From Demequina sp. (lineage in GTDB: Bacteria; Actinomycetota; Actinomycetes; Actinomycetales; Demequinaceae): a stretch of 64,000 bases of DNA. Both the position numbers and the translations under genes were made by a program. Shown in pieces: positions 43,236 to 52,773 of the stretch. The notes under the pieces are model-generated. The model was not told the DNA's origin, made no database searches, and was given only the letters and a program-made list of their open reading frames with translations. The stretch is from contig JANQAD010000001.1 in NCBI GenBank assembly GCA_024707205.1, forward strand, positions 434,001-498,000, written 5' to 3'. Position 1 is the first letter of the stretch. The number at the start of each line of letters is the position of its first letter.

Positions 43236-43913
43236 ATGTGCGGCCGCTACGCGAACTTCCTCACCGAGCAGGAGCTCGTCGACGCGTTCGCCATCGCCAC
43301 CATCGCCGACGACGCTCGCCTGCTCCCGCCCAACTTCAACCTGGGCCCCATGCAGCAGGGCATCATCATTCGCCAGCGGCCCGACGGCCGGGAGGCCGAG
43401 CTTGCCAAGTGGGGTTTGGTGCCTGGCTGGGCAAAGGACCCCGGGGTCGGTGTGCGCGCGTTCAACGCGCGCGCGGAGACGATCGCCGAGAAGCCGACGT
43501 TCAAGAACGCCTTCGCCAAGCGGCGCTGCATCGTGCCCGCCAACGGCTACTTCGAGTGGCAGGTGACCGAAGACCGCAAGGTCCCGCAGTTCATCCACCC
43601 CGCGGACGGCTCTCCCTTGGCCTTCGCCGGGCTCACCGAGGTGTGGCGGCCCTCCAAGGACGACCCGTGGCTCGTGACCTTCTCTATTGTCACCACGGAA
43701 GCGCGCGGCGAGATGAAGCAGATCCACGACCGTGAGCCGGTCATGCTGACGCGAGACGACGTCGACGTCTGGCTGGACCCGGAGTCAACTCAGGACGACC
43801 TCTTCGCGGCGATCGCCGATCCCGCCCCCGAACTCACGTGGCACGCCGTCGATAAGCGCGTTGGCAACGTGCGCAACAACGACGAGGGCCTGATCGAGCC
43901 TGCGGAGGGCTAG
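43236..43913 (+). CDS. yedK: SOS response-associated peptidase/abasic-site crosslinking protein (YedK/HMCES)
   Basis: 225 residues. Cys2, which forms the covalent link to abasic sites in single-stranded DNA, is present in MCGRYANFLTEQEL. Other SRAP motifs are WGLVPGWAKD, NARAETIAEKPTFKNAFAKRRCIVPANGYFEWQ (with the Asn and Glu of the active site) and the C-terminal His-containing stretch. It protects exposed abasic sites from cleavage. It overlaps the convergent membrane-protein gene by 4 bp at the stop. Confidence 0.95.
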   Translation: MCGRYANFLTEQELVDAFAIATIADDARLLPPNFNLGPMQQGIIIRQRPDGREAELAKWGLVPGWAKDPGVGVRAFNARAETIAEKPTFKNAFAKRRCIVPANGYFEWQVTEDRKVPQFIHPADGSPLAFAGLTEVWRPSKDDPWLVTFSIVTTEARGEMKQIHDREPVMLTRDDVDVWLDPESTQDDLFAAIADPAPELTWHAVDKRVGNVRNNDEGLIEPAEG

Positions 43914-44437
43914 ACCTCCAGGTTGAAACCGCCGGTCAGCTGGATCAGCAGCACGTAGAGCACCGGCAGCATCGCGAGCACATAGAACACCCAGGAGATG
44001 ATCGTCCAGCTCACGCTGCGGACGTCAAGCAGCAGCCGCGCAACCGCGGCGGCGATTCCGGGGATGAGCAGCCAGAGCAGCAGCCCGCCGCTCGCGTTGC
44101 CGCCGAATCCATAAAGCCCCACCGCGACCACACCCCACGCGAGCCCGTAGTAGCCGAATGTCAGCACGGCCTTCCTGGTGCTGCGCCACGTGCGCTTGTC
44201 GATCCACCGGCCCAACGTGAACGCGAAGACGGGCAGCACTACGACAATCGCGACCGCGTAGTAGATGGACCCGAGCGCCACCCAGGTCAGGTCCGCCCAG
44301 TCGCCGTTGTCCGCCTCTGGGCCAAGAAAGAGGCTGAGAATCCACAGCGGCGCGAAGATCGCGGTCGTGTTCCTCACGCTCACCCAGGCTCGCCGCGCCG
44401 AGCCGATCCGCTCAATGGACGGCGCCGGCTCCCTCAC
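43910..44437 (-). CDS. uncharacterised membrane protein
   Basis: 175 residues from GTG 44437, overlapping the birA stop. Four or five predicted helices (FAPLWILSLFLG, IYYAVAIVVVLPVFAFTLG, LTFGYYGLAWGVVAVGLYGF, LLLWLLIPGIAAAVARLLL, IISWVFYVLAMLPVLYVLL). No recognised family. Its link to birA by translational overlap suggests only co-expression. Confidence 0.6.
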   Translation of the reverse strand: MREPAPSIERIGSARRAWVSVRNTTAIFAPLWILSLFLGPEADNGDWADLTWVALGSIYYAVAIVVVLPVFAFTLGRWIDKRTWRSTRKAVLTFGYYGLAWGVVAVGLYGFGGNASGGLLLWLLIPGIAAAVARLLLDVRSVSWTIISWVFYVLAMLPVLYVLLIQLTGGFNLEV

Positions 44438-45297
44438 GCGCGCCCCTGCGTCGATGAACGGCGCACCCGCACATCCCCCGCGAGCACCTCCTGGTCGCCG
44501 TTGGCAGTCCTCACCAAGAGCCCGCCCGACGCTGTGAGGGCTATGGCGGTTCCGTTCACTGGCGAGCCGGCCGGCACATCGACGGCCACCTCCCAGCCCA
44601 GGGTTGCACAGGCGTCGGTCACCATCGCGGGGATGTCGTCGCCGCGCTCCCACGCGGCGACCGCGTCCCTGAGCTCGGCGGCAAGCGCACGGAGAAGAGC
44701 CACACGGTCAAGTGATGAGGCCCCAAGCGTTGCCAGCGACGCCGCGTGCGGCACCGGCAGCTCGGCGGCGTCCTGCGACACGTTGATGCCGATACCAGCG
44801 ACGATGGCGTCCTGTCCGGGAACCGTCTCGCACAGGATGCCGACGACTTTGCGCCACCGGCCCCACTCGGGGATGTCCCGCGCTCCGTGCTCTACCACCA
44901 CGTCGTTGGGCCACTTGAGGAACGCGCCAACGCCCATCCGACGCAGCGCGCGCACCGTGGCGAGGCCCACCACGAGCGGCGCCCAGCCATAGTCGGAGCG
45001 AGATACGGCGGGCCGCAGCACATAGGAGCCGGTGAGGGCCGCGCGGTCTGGCGTCGCCCACGACCGGCCCGCCCTTCCCCGCCCGGCCGTCTGATGGTCG
45101 GCGACGTAGCCGCTCAGGTGACCCCACCCGTCGGGCCGGCTGGTGACGTAACCGAGAAGAGCGGTGTTGGTCGAGGGAGAGGTGGCCACGATGTCCAGGC
45201 GGGACAGCGGGCGGCCGGGGCCGACGACGTCGTCGAAGTCCGCGCGCGACAGCGGCGCGCGAGAAGCCGCAATCGCTGCGGGCGTGGCCTCACTCAC
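44434..45297 (-). CDS. birA: biotin--[acetyl-CoA-carboxylase] ligase
   Basis: A 287-residue group I BirA, without the N-terminal repressor domain. The biotinyl-AMP loop is [17 protein letters not shown] and the catalytic stretch [25 protein letters not shown]. The C terminus is an SH3-like domain ([32 protein letters not shown]). It biotinylates the BCCP domain of AccA3 (53556-55328). It is divergent from the carboxylase beta gene, 36 bp away. Confidence 0.95.
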   Translation of the reverse strand: MSEATPAAIAASRAPLSRADFDDVVGPGRPLSRLDIVATSPSTNTALLGYVTSRPDGWGHLSGYVADHQTAGRGRAGRSWATPDRAALTGSYVLRPAVSRSDYGWAPLVVGLATVRALRRMGVGAFLKWPNDVVVEHGARDIPEWGRWRKVVGILCETVPGQDAIVAGIGINVSQDAAELPVPHAASLATLGASSLDRVALLRALAAELRDAVAAWERGDDIPAMVTDACATLGWEVAVDVPAGSPVNGTAIALTASGGLLVRTANGDQEVLAGDVRVRRSSTQGRA

Positions 45298-45333
45298 GGG
45301 GCTAGGCTATCTGCCAGCCACCAAGGGAGTGAC

Positions 45334-46917
45334 GTGTCCGAACCCCGAAAGACCACCGCAGCCGCCCTTGAGCAGTTGCGCGAGAAGACCGACGCCGCCG
45401 TAACCACCCCGGAGGCGACCGCCAAGGAGAAGCAGCACGCTCGCGGCAAGAAGACCGCCCGCGAGCGCGTGGACGCCCTGCTCGACGAGGGCTCGTTCGT
45501 GGAGTTGGACCGACTCACCCGTCACCGCTCGCAGAACTTCGGGCTCGAGAAGAACCGCCCGTTCGGCGACGGCGTGGTCACCGGCTACGGCACCATCGAC
45601 GGCCGCCAGGTGGCCGTGTACTCGCAGGACTTCACCGTGTTCGGCGGCTCGCTGGGCGAGGTGCACGGGCAGAAGATCGCCAAGATCCAGGACTTCGCGC
45701 TGCGCACCGGAGTGCCCTTGATTGGGATCTCCGACGGCGGCGGCGCGCGCATTCAGGAGGGCGTCGCGGCGCTCACGCAGTTCGCGGAGATCTTCCGCCG
45801 CAACGTGGCGTCCAGCGGCGTGATCCCGCAGATCTCAATCATCCTGGGGCCCAGCGCGGGCGGCGCGGTGTACTCCCCCGCGCTCACGGACTTCATCGTG
45901 ATGGCGGACGGCACGTCGCAGATGTTCATCACGGGGCCGGACGTGATCAAGGCCGTCACGGGCGAGGAGGTCACGTTCGAGGAGCTCGGCGGCGGACAGA
46001 CGCACAACGTCAAGTCCGGCGTGGCTCACTACCTCGCCTCAGACGAGGACGACGCGATCAATTACGTACAGCACCTGCTGCAGTTCCTCCCGCAGAACAA
46101 CCTGAGCGATCCGCCCGCGTGGTCGCTTGAGGCGGACCTCGAGCCCACAGAGACCGACACTGCCCTCAACACTCTGGTGCCGGACAGCGACAACCAGCCG
46201 TACGACATGAAGGACGTCATCTCCGCGGTGCTCGACGAGGGGGACTTCTTCGAGATCCAGCCGCTCTTCGCTCCCAACATCGTGGTGGGATTCGGTCACG
46301 TCGAGGGCCACTCGGTCGGCATCGTCGCGAACCAGCCGCTGTCGATGGCGGGCACGCTGGACATCTCGGCCGCCGAGAAGGCCGCCCGCTTTGTGCGCAC
46401 GTGCGACGCCTTCAACATCCCCGTGCTCACGTTCGTGGACGTCCCCGGCTTCCTGCCCGGCACCGATCAGGAGTACCAGGGCATCATCCGCCGCGGCGCC
46501 AAGCTGATCTTCGCCTACGCGGAGGCCACGGTTCCGCTCGTCACCGTCATTACGCGCAAGGCCTACGGCGGCGCCTACATCGTCATGGCGTCCAAGCAGC
46601 TGGGCGCGGACGTGAACCTCGCGTGGCCAACCGCGCAGATCGCGGTGATGGGCGCCGGGGGTGCGGTGAACATCCTGCAGCGGCGCGCGCTCGCCGCGGT
46701 CGCCGACGAGGGCGGAGACGTCGAGGCCCGCCGCTCGGAGCTGGTGTCCGAATACGAAGACGCGATCGTCAACCCCTACGACGCGGCCGACCGCGGCTAC
46801 GTCGACGCCGTCATCGAGCCCTCGGAGACGCGAGCCCAGGTGGTGCGCGCGCTTCGCGCCCTGCGCACCAAGCGCGCCTCGCTGCCCCCCAAGAAGCACG
46901 GAAACATCCCGCTGTGA
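45334..46917 (+). CDS. accD5: acyl-CoA carboxylase beta (carboxyltransferase) subunit
   Basis: 527 residues from GTG 45334, behind an AAGGGA ribosome site. The carboxyltransferase folds show [60 protein letters not shown], and in the second half [52 protein letters not shown]. It transfers CO2 from biotin to acetyl- or propionyl-CoA to make malonyl- or methylmalonyl-CoA. It matches the AccD5/PccB group. Works with AccA3 and the epsilon subunit just downstream. Confidence 0.93.
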   Translation: MSEPRKTTAAALEQLREKTDAAVTTPEATAKEKQHARGKKTARERVDALLDEGSFVELDRLTRHRSQNFGLEKNRPFGDGVVTGYGTIDGRQVAVYSQDFTVFGGSLGEVHGQKIAKIQDFALRTGVPLIGISDGGGARIQEGVAALTQFAEIFRRNVASSGVIPQISIILGPSAGGAVYSPALTDFIVMADGTSQMFITGPDVIKAVTGEEVTFEELGGGQTHNVKSGVAHYLASDEDDAINYVQHLLQFLPQNNLSDPPAWSLEADLEPTETDTALNTLVPDSDNQPYDMKDVISAVLDEGDFFEIQPLFAPNIVVGFGHVEGHSVGIVANQPLSMAGTLDISAAEKAARFVRTCDAFNIPVLTFVDVPGFLPGTDQEYQGIIRRGAKLIFAYAEATVPLVTVITRKAYGGAYIVMASKQLGADVNLAWPTAQIAVMGAGGAVNILQRRALAAVADEGGDVEARRSELVSEYEDAIVNPYDAADRGYVDAVIEPSETRAQVVRALRALRTKRASLPPKKHGNIPL

Positions 46918-47186
46918 GCGACCGCGGGTTTCCGAACGGAGCCGGGGCCGACGCTGTGCTCGCCGCCGCGGCCGCGCTCAAGATCGTGCGGGGCTCAGTT
47001 GACGAGGAGGAGCTCGCGGCGCTTCTCGCTGGGGTGATCGCGGTCGCGGGCTCCGGCGAAGACGATTTTGAGACGCCCGGCCACCCCGCCTCAGCCTGGA
47101 TGGACCGGACGCGCACGATGCGTGGGCGGCGGCTGATGCTGCCGCTCGGTCGGGGGGATTCGGCGTGGCGGAACTCGCTGCGCTAG
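46914..47186 (+). CDS. accE: acyl-CoA carboxylase epsilon subunit
   Basis: 90 residues starting at GTG 46914 within the beta-subunit stop. [25 protein letters not shown] is the conserved epsilon core, and [31 protein letters not shown] is the standard C terminus. It binds and stimulates the alpha-beta complex. The family is restricted to actinobacteria. Confidence 0.93.
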   Translation: MSDRGFPNGAGADAVLAAAAALKIVRGSVDEEELAALLAGVIAVAGSGEDDFETPGHPASAWMDRTRTMRGRRLMLPLGRGDSAWRNSLR

Positions 47187-47235
47187 TTCCGCAGCGGGCT
47201 GCTTCCCGCACGTGGGCGCCGCGTAGGGTCAAGGG

Positions 47236-47853
47236 GTGAGCAACCGGTCCCTTGCCGTCGTGACCGCCGCCGCCCTGGGCGGCGCGGCCGTCGCCGTCGT
47301 GACGCCCGCGCTCACCGCGCGATTGGCGACCGTCGGCACCCGCCACCCCATAGCGTCGGGCAACTTCCACCACGCCGACGCTGCGCTCGTCTTGGGTGCG
47401 CGCGTGTGGGCGGACGGGCGGCCGTCGCGCTTCCTGCGCGAGCGCGTGGTGACCGGTGTGCGGCTGTACCGCAGCGGACTCGTGGATCGCCTCATCATGA
47501 GCGGCGCGGAGTTTGACTCGTCAGGCTACGGCGAGCCCGCGGTCATGCGGCGGGTGGCGGAGGCGGCCGGAGTGCCGCCAGAGGCGATCGTCGCGGATGG
47601 GCTTGGCGTGGACACCTATTCGAGCTGCATCCGCGCGCGAGACGAGTTCGGGGTCCACTCGGTGATCGTCGCCACGCAGGAGTTCCACGTGCCGCGGGCC
47701 GTGTGGCTGTGTGAGCGGCTCGGGCTGGACGCGCAGGGCGCCTATCCCCCGCCGATCCTCACGGAGCACACCGTCCGGGGCCACATCAGGGAACTGGGCG
47801 CCACTGGGAAGGCGATGATCGACCTCGCGCGAGGGCGCGATCCGCAGGGCTAG
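47236..47853 (+). CDS. SanA/YdcF-like DUF218 protein
   Basis: 205 residues with one N-terminal membrane helix (LAVVTAAALGGAAVAVVTPAL). The DUF218 core is HADAALVLGARVWADGRPSRFLRERVVTGVRLYRSGLVDRLIMSG, EPAVMRRVAEAAGVPPEAIVAD and YSSCIRARDEFGVHSVIVATQEFHVPRAVWLCERLGLD. Relatives (SanA, ElyC) affect envelope integrity; the chemistry is unknown. Its end overlaps the convergent doxX gene by 4 bp. Confidence 0.88.
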   Translation: MSNRSLAVVTAAALGGAAVAVVTPALTARLATVGTRHPIASGNFHHADAALVLGARVWADGRPSRFLRERVVTGVRLYRSGLVDRLIMSGAEFDSSGYGEPAVMRRVAEAAGVPPEAIVADGLGVDTYSSCIRARDEFGVHSVIVATQEFHVPRAVWLCERLGLDAQGAYPPPILTEHTVRGHIRELGATGKAMIDLARGRDPQG

Positions 47854-48215
47854 ACCCAGACGAGGAACCCAAGCACCGCTGCCGCGAGCGCGAGCAGCCC
47901 CAGGATCACGTTCACGATGACCGGTTCGCCGAGTTTGCGGTGGGCCCGGATCGCGCCGATCATGACGATGGCCAACCCCACGGCGGCCACGGGCGCGAGC
48001 CACTCCGCGATCCCCGTGAGCGGCGGCACGATGACGCCGATCGCGCCAAGAACCTCGGCGGTGCCGATGCCCCGCACGGCGGACTGAGAGTACAAGTCCG
48101 TCCAGTTCATTCCCGACGCCTTGAGCTTCTCCTTGGGCGTGACGATCTTGAACGTCCCGGCGAAGAGGAACGCGGCTGCGACCACACCAGCGACTATCCA
48201 GTACGTGATCTGCAT
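47850..48215 (-). CDS. DoxX family membrane protein
   Basis: A 121-residue protein with four helices. TYWIVAGVVAAAFLFAGTFKIVTPKEKLKASGMNW and AVRGIGTAEVLGAIGVIVPPLTGIAEWLAPVAAVGLAIVMIGAIRAHRKLGEP match the DoxX pattern. Members associate with thiol and redox stress systems. It is divergent from a MarR regulator 81 bp away, which probably controls it. Confidence 0.85.
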   Translation of the reverse strand: MQITYWIVAGVVAAAFLFAGTFKIVTPKEKLKASGMNWTDLYSQSAVRGIGTAEVLGAIGVIVPPLTGIAEWLAPVAAVGLAIVMIGAIRAHRKLGEPVIVNVILGLLALAAAVLGFLVWV

Positions 48216-48240
48216 GGAACAATCTCCCCTTAGTTGACGT

Positions 48241-48273
48241 TTCAAGTACAACGGTAGTCCATGGTTGCTTGAA
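48241..48273. promoter_or_regulatory. operator palindrome between doxX and marR
   Basis: TTCAAGTACAAC and GTTGCTTGAA form an imperfect inverted repeat in the divergent spacer. A TAGGAT hexamer at 48285-48290 sits 6 bp before ATG 48297, so the marR message would be leaderless. Binding by the MarR protein is inferred. Confidence 0.5.
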
Positions 48274-48296
48274 GGGTCAAACGATAGGATGTGCGG

Positions 48297-48782
48297 ATGA
48301 AGACGGCGGCGATCGGCGAGCGGGAGCGCATCCTGTGGGCGCGCTACAACGCGCTTCTCACGACCGTTCCGGGCATGATCGACGAGCGCATGCGCGCGGC
48401 TACGGGCTTGTCCCGCTTCCAGTTCATGCTCCTCGAGACGCTCGCCAACGACCCCGGGGGCCAGGTTCAGCTCGCCGACGTCGCTCGGGCTGCGGACTCC
48501 TCGCTCTCCCGACTCAGCCACGCGATAACCCGGCTCGAGGAAGCGGGGCTCGTGGAGCGTCGGGCCTGTGAAAGCGACCGGCGCGCCTCCTGGGCGGTCC
48601 TCACGCCCGCCGGCTCCAAAGCGGTGGCCGACGCTCGCGACGCCCACGCGGCCGTCATGCGCGAGGTGCTCCTCGACAGGATTCCTGAGGACCACCACGA
48701 GGCGGCGATCTCCTTTCTCACCTCGCTTCTGCCCGACGATGTGGCCGGGGCGTGCGAACGGGTGGACGGGGTCGCTGGGTAG
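48297..48782 (+). CDS. MarR family transcriptional regulator
   Basis: 161 residues from ATG 48297; GTG 48291 is 2 codons upstream but would overlap the promoter. The winged-helix core is TGLSRFQFMLLETLANDPGGQVQLADVARAADSSLSRLSHAITRLEEAGLVERRACESDRRASWAVLTPAG, with the DxRxx wing (SDRRAS). It is divergent from doxX and followed 35 bp later by an ABC exporter, so it may control either or both. Confidence 0.9.
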   Translation: MKTAAIGERERILWARYNALLTTVPGMIDERMRAATGLSRFQFMLLETLANDPGGQVQLADVARAADSSLSRLSHAITRLEEAGLVERRACESDRRASWAVLTPAGSKAVADARDAHAAVMREVLLDRIPEDHHEAAISFLTSLLPDDVAGACERVDGVAG

Positions 48783-48817
48783 GTTTGGCTGTCGGTGCCA
48801 TCCGATAAGGTGACCCC

Positions 48818-50758
48818 GTGTCCGAATCGTTTCGCTCTCGCGTCCGCAGCTACTGGGACACCGCGATTCGTGCGCGCCTGAACATCTGGGCGATCATGCC
48901 CCTGGCCGGCTGGGGCCGCGTCATCGCGCTCGCCGTCGTGGGAATCGTGCTCGGCGCCCTGCCCATCGTCTTCATGGTCGCCACCTCCGCGATGATCGGC
49001 CACGTGGCCGCCGCGGTGAGTGGTGGAACGGAGTCCGACGCCTACGCCACCGTGGTGCGGCTGTTCCTGATCGCCGCGGGCGCCTTCATGCTGCAGCAGA
49101 TTCTGGCGCCGGTCCAGCAGATGATCGGGCTCGCCGTGCAGCGCACCGTGGACGGTCGCATCCGTGACGAGGCCGTGGAGGCCCTGACCTCCTCGGTTGG
49201 CATCGGCGCCCTCGAGGACGGCGAGGTGCTCGCGACCTTCTCCGAGGCGCGCACGCGGTTCGAGAACAACTTCCACACGCCGGGCAACGCGGTGGCGGGA
49301 ATGCTCTATCTCGTGGCGCGCTACGTGCAGATGGCCGCGACCGTGATCATCGTGTGGATGCTGCTCGGCCCATGGATCGCCCTTGGCATGTTCGTGGCCG
49401 TCATGGTGCTGCGAACGGGCAACCGCGGAGGGCTGCGCGCCTATTCGGCGCTGTGGCGCACCAACGGACACTTGCGGCGCAGGCTCCTGTACTTCCGCGA
49501 CGTCGCCATGGGCTCCGTCGCGGCCAAGGAGATTCGCGTTTTCGGCTCCATGCCGTGGATCGGCGATGGCCACGAGAAGGCCTTCCACGAGTTCGCCGAC
49601 CCCACGGATCGCGAGCGTCGGCGCATCTACTTCAAGCCGTACCTCGTCTACTCCGCGATCGGGCTCGCCGCAACGCTGTGGGCGCTCGTGTCGCTCACCG
49701 CCAGTGCTGCGGGAACCGGCGGCGACGCGGGCGAGCTGGCGCTGGGAACGATGACCGTGGGCCAGCTCACGCTCGGGCTGCAGGCGCTCATCGGCCTGCT
49801 CATGATGGGCCGCGACTTCCCAGAATCGGACACCTCCACTCAGTTCGGAATGAACGCCCTGAGCGCCATCCTCACCGTAGAGCGGGAGGTCGCGGAGCGA
49901 GACACGGCCCCGCGCGGAACCACCGCCGTGCCCGCGAACGCGCCGGTGCGGAGCATCGAGTTCCGCGACTTGCACTTCGCCTATCCAGGCTCGGCAACGC
50001 CGGTCTTCGCGGGTCTGAACCTCACGATCCAGGCCGGCGTGACCACGGCCATCGTGGGCATCAACGGTGCGGGAAAGACCACGCTCATGAAGCTGCTGGC
50101 CCGGCTGTACGAGCCCACGAGCGGCGGCATCTTCGTGGACGGCGTCAACATCGCCGAACTCGACCTGGCGCAGTGGCGGCGCACTCTGTCCGTGGTGTTC
50201 CAGGACTTCGTCCGCTACGAGTTCACGGCCGCAGACAACATCGCCATGGGCGCCGCATTTGACGCGCCCGACCGCGCGGCCGTAGAAGCGGCGGCGGCCA
50301 AGACCGGCATGCTCGAAACCCTGGCCGACGCCCCGCTCGGCCTCGACACGATTCTCGCCAGGGCGTACGCGGACGGCATCGACCTCAGCGGCGGGCAATG
50401 GCAGCGCGTCGCGATCGCCCGCTCGCTGTACGCCGTGGACAAGGGCGCGCGAGTGCTCGTGCTCGACGAGCCGACCGCCGCTCTCGACGTGCGCGCGGAG
50501 GCCGAATTCTTTGACCAGTTCATGGAGCTCACAGAGGGGCTCACCACCGTGCTGATCTCGCACCGGTTCTCCTCCGTGAGGCGCGCGGACCACATCGTCG
50601 TGATCGAAGAGGGTCGCGTGGTGGAGCAGGGGTCCCACAGCGAACTGACCGCGAGCGACACCCGCTACCGCCGCCTGTTCGAGCTGCAGGCGCGGCGATT
50701 CCGCGAGGGGCTTGGCGCCGATGACGACGCCGACGCCGCGGTCATGGAGGGCGCATGA
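48818..50758 (+). CDS. ABC exporter half-transporter (membrane domain plus ATPase)
   Basis: 646 residues from GTG 48818. Six-helix exporter domain (residues about 30-340) and ATPase (about 380-610). Walker A is VGINGAGKTTLMKLLA, the signature is DLSGGQWQRVAIARSLY, and Walker B is VLVLDEPTAALDV with the catalytic Glu. The second half of the pair overlaps its end (ATGA at 50755). Two different half-transporters encoded together usually form a heterodimer. The cargo (drug, lipid or peptide) is not evident. Confidence 0.92.
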   Translation: MSESFRSRVRSYWDTAIRARLNIWAIMPLAGWGRVIALAVVGIVLGALPIVFMVATSAMIGHVAAAVSGGTESDAYATVVRLFLIAAGAFMLQQILAPVQQMIGLAVQRTVDGRIRDEAVEALTSSVGIGALEDGEVLATFSEARTRFENNFHTPGNAVAGMLYLVARYVQMAATVIIVWMLLGPWIALGMFVAVMVLRTGNRGGLRAYSALWRTNGHLRRRLLYFRDVAMGSVAAKEIRVFGSMPWIGDGHEKAFHEFADPTDRERRRIYFKPYLVYSAIGLAATLWALVSLTASAAGTGGDAGELALGTMTVGQLTLGLQALIGLLMMGRDFPESDTSTQFGMNALSAILTVEREVAERDTAPRGTTAVPANAPVRSIEFRDLHFAYPGSATPVFAGLNLTIQAGVTTAIVGINGAGKTTLMKLLARLYEPTSGGIFVDGVNIAELDLAQWRRTLSVVFQDFVRYEFTAADNIAMGAAFDAPDRAAVEAAAAKTGMLETLADAPLGLDTILARAYADGIDLSGGQWQRVAIARSLYAVDKGARVLVLDEPTAALDVRAEAEFFDQFMELTEGLTTVLISHRFSSVRRADHIVVIEEGRVVEQGSHSELTASDTRYRRLFELQARRFREGLGADDDADAAVMEGA

Positions 50759-52542
50759 TGGAACTGCTGCAGGGAATGGGCGACACGCTGCGCTTCGCGT
50801 GGCGCGCGGGCAAGCTGAACTTCATCCTGGGGTTCACGCTCGTGACGGTGTCCCCCCTCGCGATGCCGCTCGCCGCAGTGGGACTGCGCGGCATCGTGGA
50901 CAACACCATTGCGGGCGAAGCGCGCGCGGCAGTCATGTGGGCCGTCGCCGTCTCCGTGCTCGCGGTGCTTGGGCTCACCGCAGGGCACTTCGCCCACATC
51001 TTCTACTTCAAGACCGCGGAGGACATGGCGGCGCTCATCGAACGCGACATAGCCGCGCTGTCCAACGGTTCCGTTGGCCTCGAGCACCACGAGCGCGCCG
51101 ACTACGCGGACCGCATGGCCTACATCCGCCGCGAGACCGACCGCGCGGCCTGGAACACCGTCGCGTCGCTCTACGGCGGGATCGCGGTCCTCGTGGGCCT
51201 CATCGTCACCGGCTTCCTCCTCGCGACGCTCTCCCCGTGGCTGCTGCTGCTCCCCGTGTGCGCCATTCCGCCGCTGATCCTGGGCCGCAAGGCCGAAGCA
51301 GTCGCGAAGGCGGGGCGCACCGCCGGAGCTCCTGCTACTCGCCAGGCCAATCACCTCTTCTCCCTCCTCAGCGAGGCCGGTCCGGTCAAGGAGGTGCGCA
51401 CGTGCGGCCTCGAGAATGAGGTCCGTGAGCGTCAGCAGCGCGCCTGGGACGAGGCCTCGCGATTCGAGATGCGCGGCGAGTACCGCGCGACCGGCCTGCG
51501 GACCATCGGGCAGGTCTTCTTCGCCATCGCCTATGTGGGCGCAACACTGCTCGTGGTGCGCGATGCCATCAACGGCCACGCCAGCGTTGGCGACGTGCTC
51601 ATGGTCATCACGCTCGCCGCACAGGTCAACGCGCAGGTCACCTCCGCGGTGTCCATGATGCAGGGCCTGCAGCGCACCGCCTCGATGTTCGCGGAGATCC
51701 GCTGGGTCCGCGGCGTCGTGAAGGCGCAGCAGGGCAAGCCGGCCGACGCTGTGGTCCCCGACGCGCTGAGTTCCGGCATCGAGCTCAAGGACGTGGGATT
51801 CACCTACCCCGGAACCGACCAGCCGGTGCTGAGCCACGTTGACCTCAGCATTCCCGCGGGCGCCACCGTGGCGATCGTCGGGGAGAACGGCGCTGGGAAG
51901 TCCACGCTGGTCAAGCTGCTGTGCCGCTTCTACGATCCCGACTCCGGGGTCATCGAGGTAGACGGCACGGACCTCAGCCGCATGCCGGTTGAACAGTGGC
52001 GAGAGCGAATCTCCGCGGGCTTCCAGGACTTCGCTCGCTTCGAGTTCTCCGCGCAGCAGACCGTGGGACTCGGAAGCCTGCCGAGCATCGACGACCCGGA
52101 TGCGGTCACGGCGGCTCTGGGGCGCGCCCGCGCCGAAGACGTGATGCGTCGCCTCACCGATGGCCTGCAGACGACGCTTGGCAAGTCCAATGTTGGCGGC
52201 ACGGACCTCAGCGGCGGGCAATGGCAGAAGCTCGCGCTCGGCCGCGCCATGATGCGCGAGTCGCCGCTGCTACTCCTCCTCGACGAGCCGACATCGGCCC
52301 TCGACGCGCAGGCGGAGCACAACCTGTTTGAGCAGTACGCGCTCGGCGCGCGCCGAGTGGCGCAGCGCACGGGGGCGATCACGGTGCTCGTCTCGCATCG
52401 CTTCTCCACGGTGCGCATGGCGGACACGATCCTCGTCGTCGGCGACGGCCACATCGTCGAGTCCGGCTCCCATGACGAACTCGTTGGCCTCGGCGGGCTC
52501 TACGCGGAGCTCTACGCCTTGCAGGCGAAGCAGTACGCGTGA
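50755..52542 (+). CDS. ABC exporter half-transporter, partner subunit
   Basis: 595 residues. Six-helix domain followed by an ATPase with Walker A VGENGAGKSTLVKLLC, signature DLSGGQWQKLALGRAMM and Walker B LLLLDEPTSALDA. Both ATPases look catalytically competent, unlike many heterodimers that have one degenerate site. Overlaps the partner gene start-to-stop. The pair, together with marR and doxX, interrupts the usual birA-accD-accE-maf-accA3 order. Confidence 0.92.
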   Translation: MMELLQGMGDTLRFAWRAGKLNFILGFTLVTVSPLAMPLAAVGLRGIVDNTIAGEARAAVMWAVAVSVLAVLGLTAGHFAHIFYFKTAEDMAALIERDIAALSNGSVGLEHHERADYADRMAYIRRETDRAAWNTVASLYGGIAVLVGLIVTGFLLATLSPWLLLLPVCAIPPLILGRKAEAVAKAGRTAGAPATRQANHLFSLLSEAGPVKEVRTCGLENEVRERQQRAWDEASRFEMRGEYRATGLRTIGQVFFAIAYVGATLLVVRDAINGHASVGDVLMVITLAAQVNAQVTSAVSMMQGLQRTASMFAEIRWVRGVVKAQQGKPADAVVPDALSSGIELKDVGFTYPGTDQPVLSHVDLSIPAGATVAIVGENGAGKSTLVKLLCRFYDPDSGVIEVDGTDLSRMPVEQWRERISAGFQDFARFEFSAQQTVGLGSLPSIDDPDAVTAALGRARAEDVMRRLTDGLQTTLGKSNVGGTDLSGGQWQKLALGRAMMRESPLLLLLDEPTSALDAQAEHNLFEQYALGARRVAQRTGAITVLVSHRFSTVRMADTILVVGDGHIVESGSHDELVGLGGLYAELYALQAKQYA

Positions 52543-52546
52543 GCCT

Positions 52547-52718
52547 GTGGAGCGAGAGTTCCGGGTTCTCAGCGCACCGGGGTGCTAGTGGAACCCCGGT
52601 TCCGGGTTCGCACCTGACCTGACATGACGCACCACCCGGGTGCGGTGTGTCGCCTCCGGGCGGAACTGCGGCTCCGCTGAGGTGCGGGTTTCGCGTGTGG
52701 CCGGAGCTGGCGCTCCAC
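52547..52718. repeat. structured spacer with terminal inverted repeats
   Basis: GTGGAGCG (52547-52554) and CGCTCCAC (52711-52718) bracket a 172-bp spacer that also contains repeated GTTCCGGGTTC-type segments and several internal palindromes (for example near CACCCGGGTG). It may be a terminator cluster or a short non-autonomous palindromic element. No gene is visible in it. Confidence 0.5.
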
Positions 52719-52773
52719 CCCGAGCACACATGCTCGGGCTGGCGGGCGCGCGCGCCCGGTTAGGCTCGGCGGC

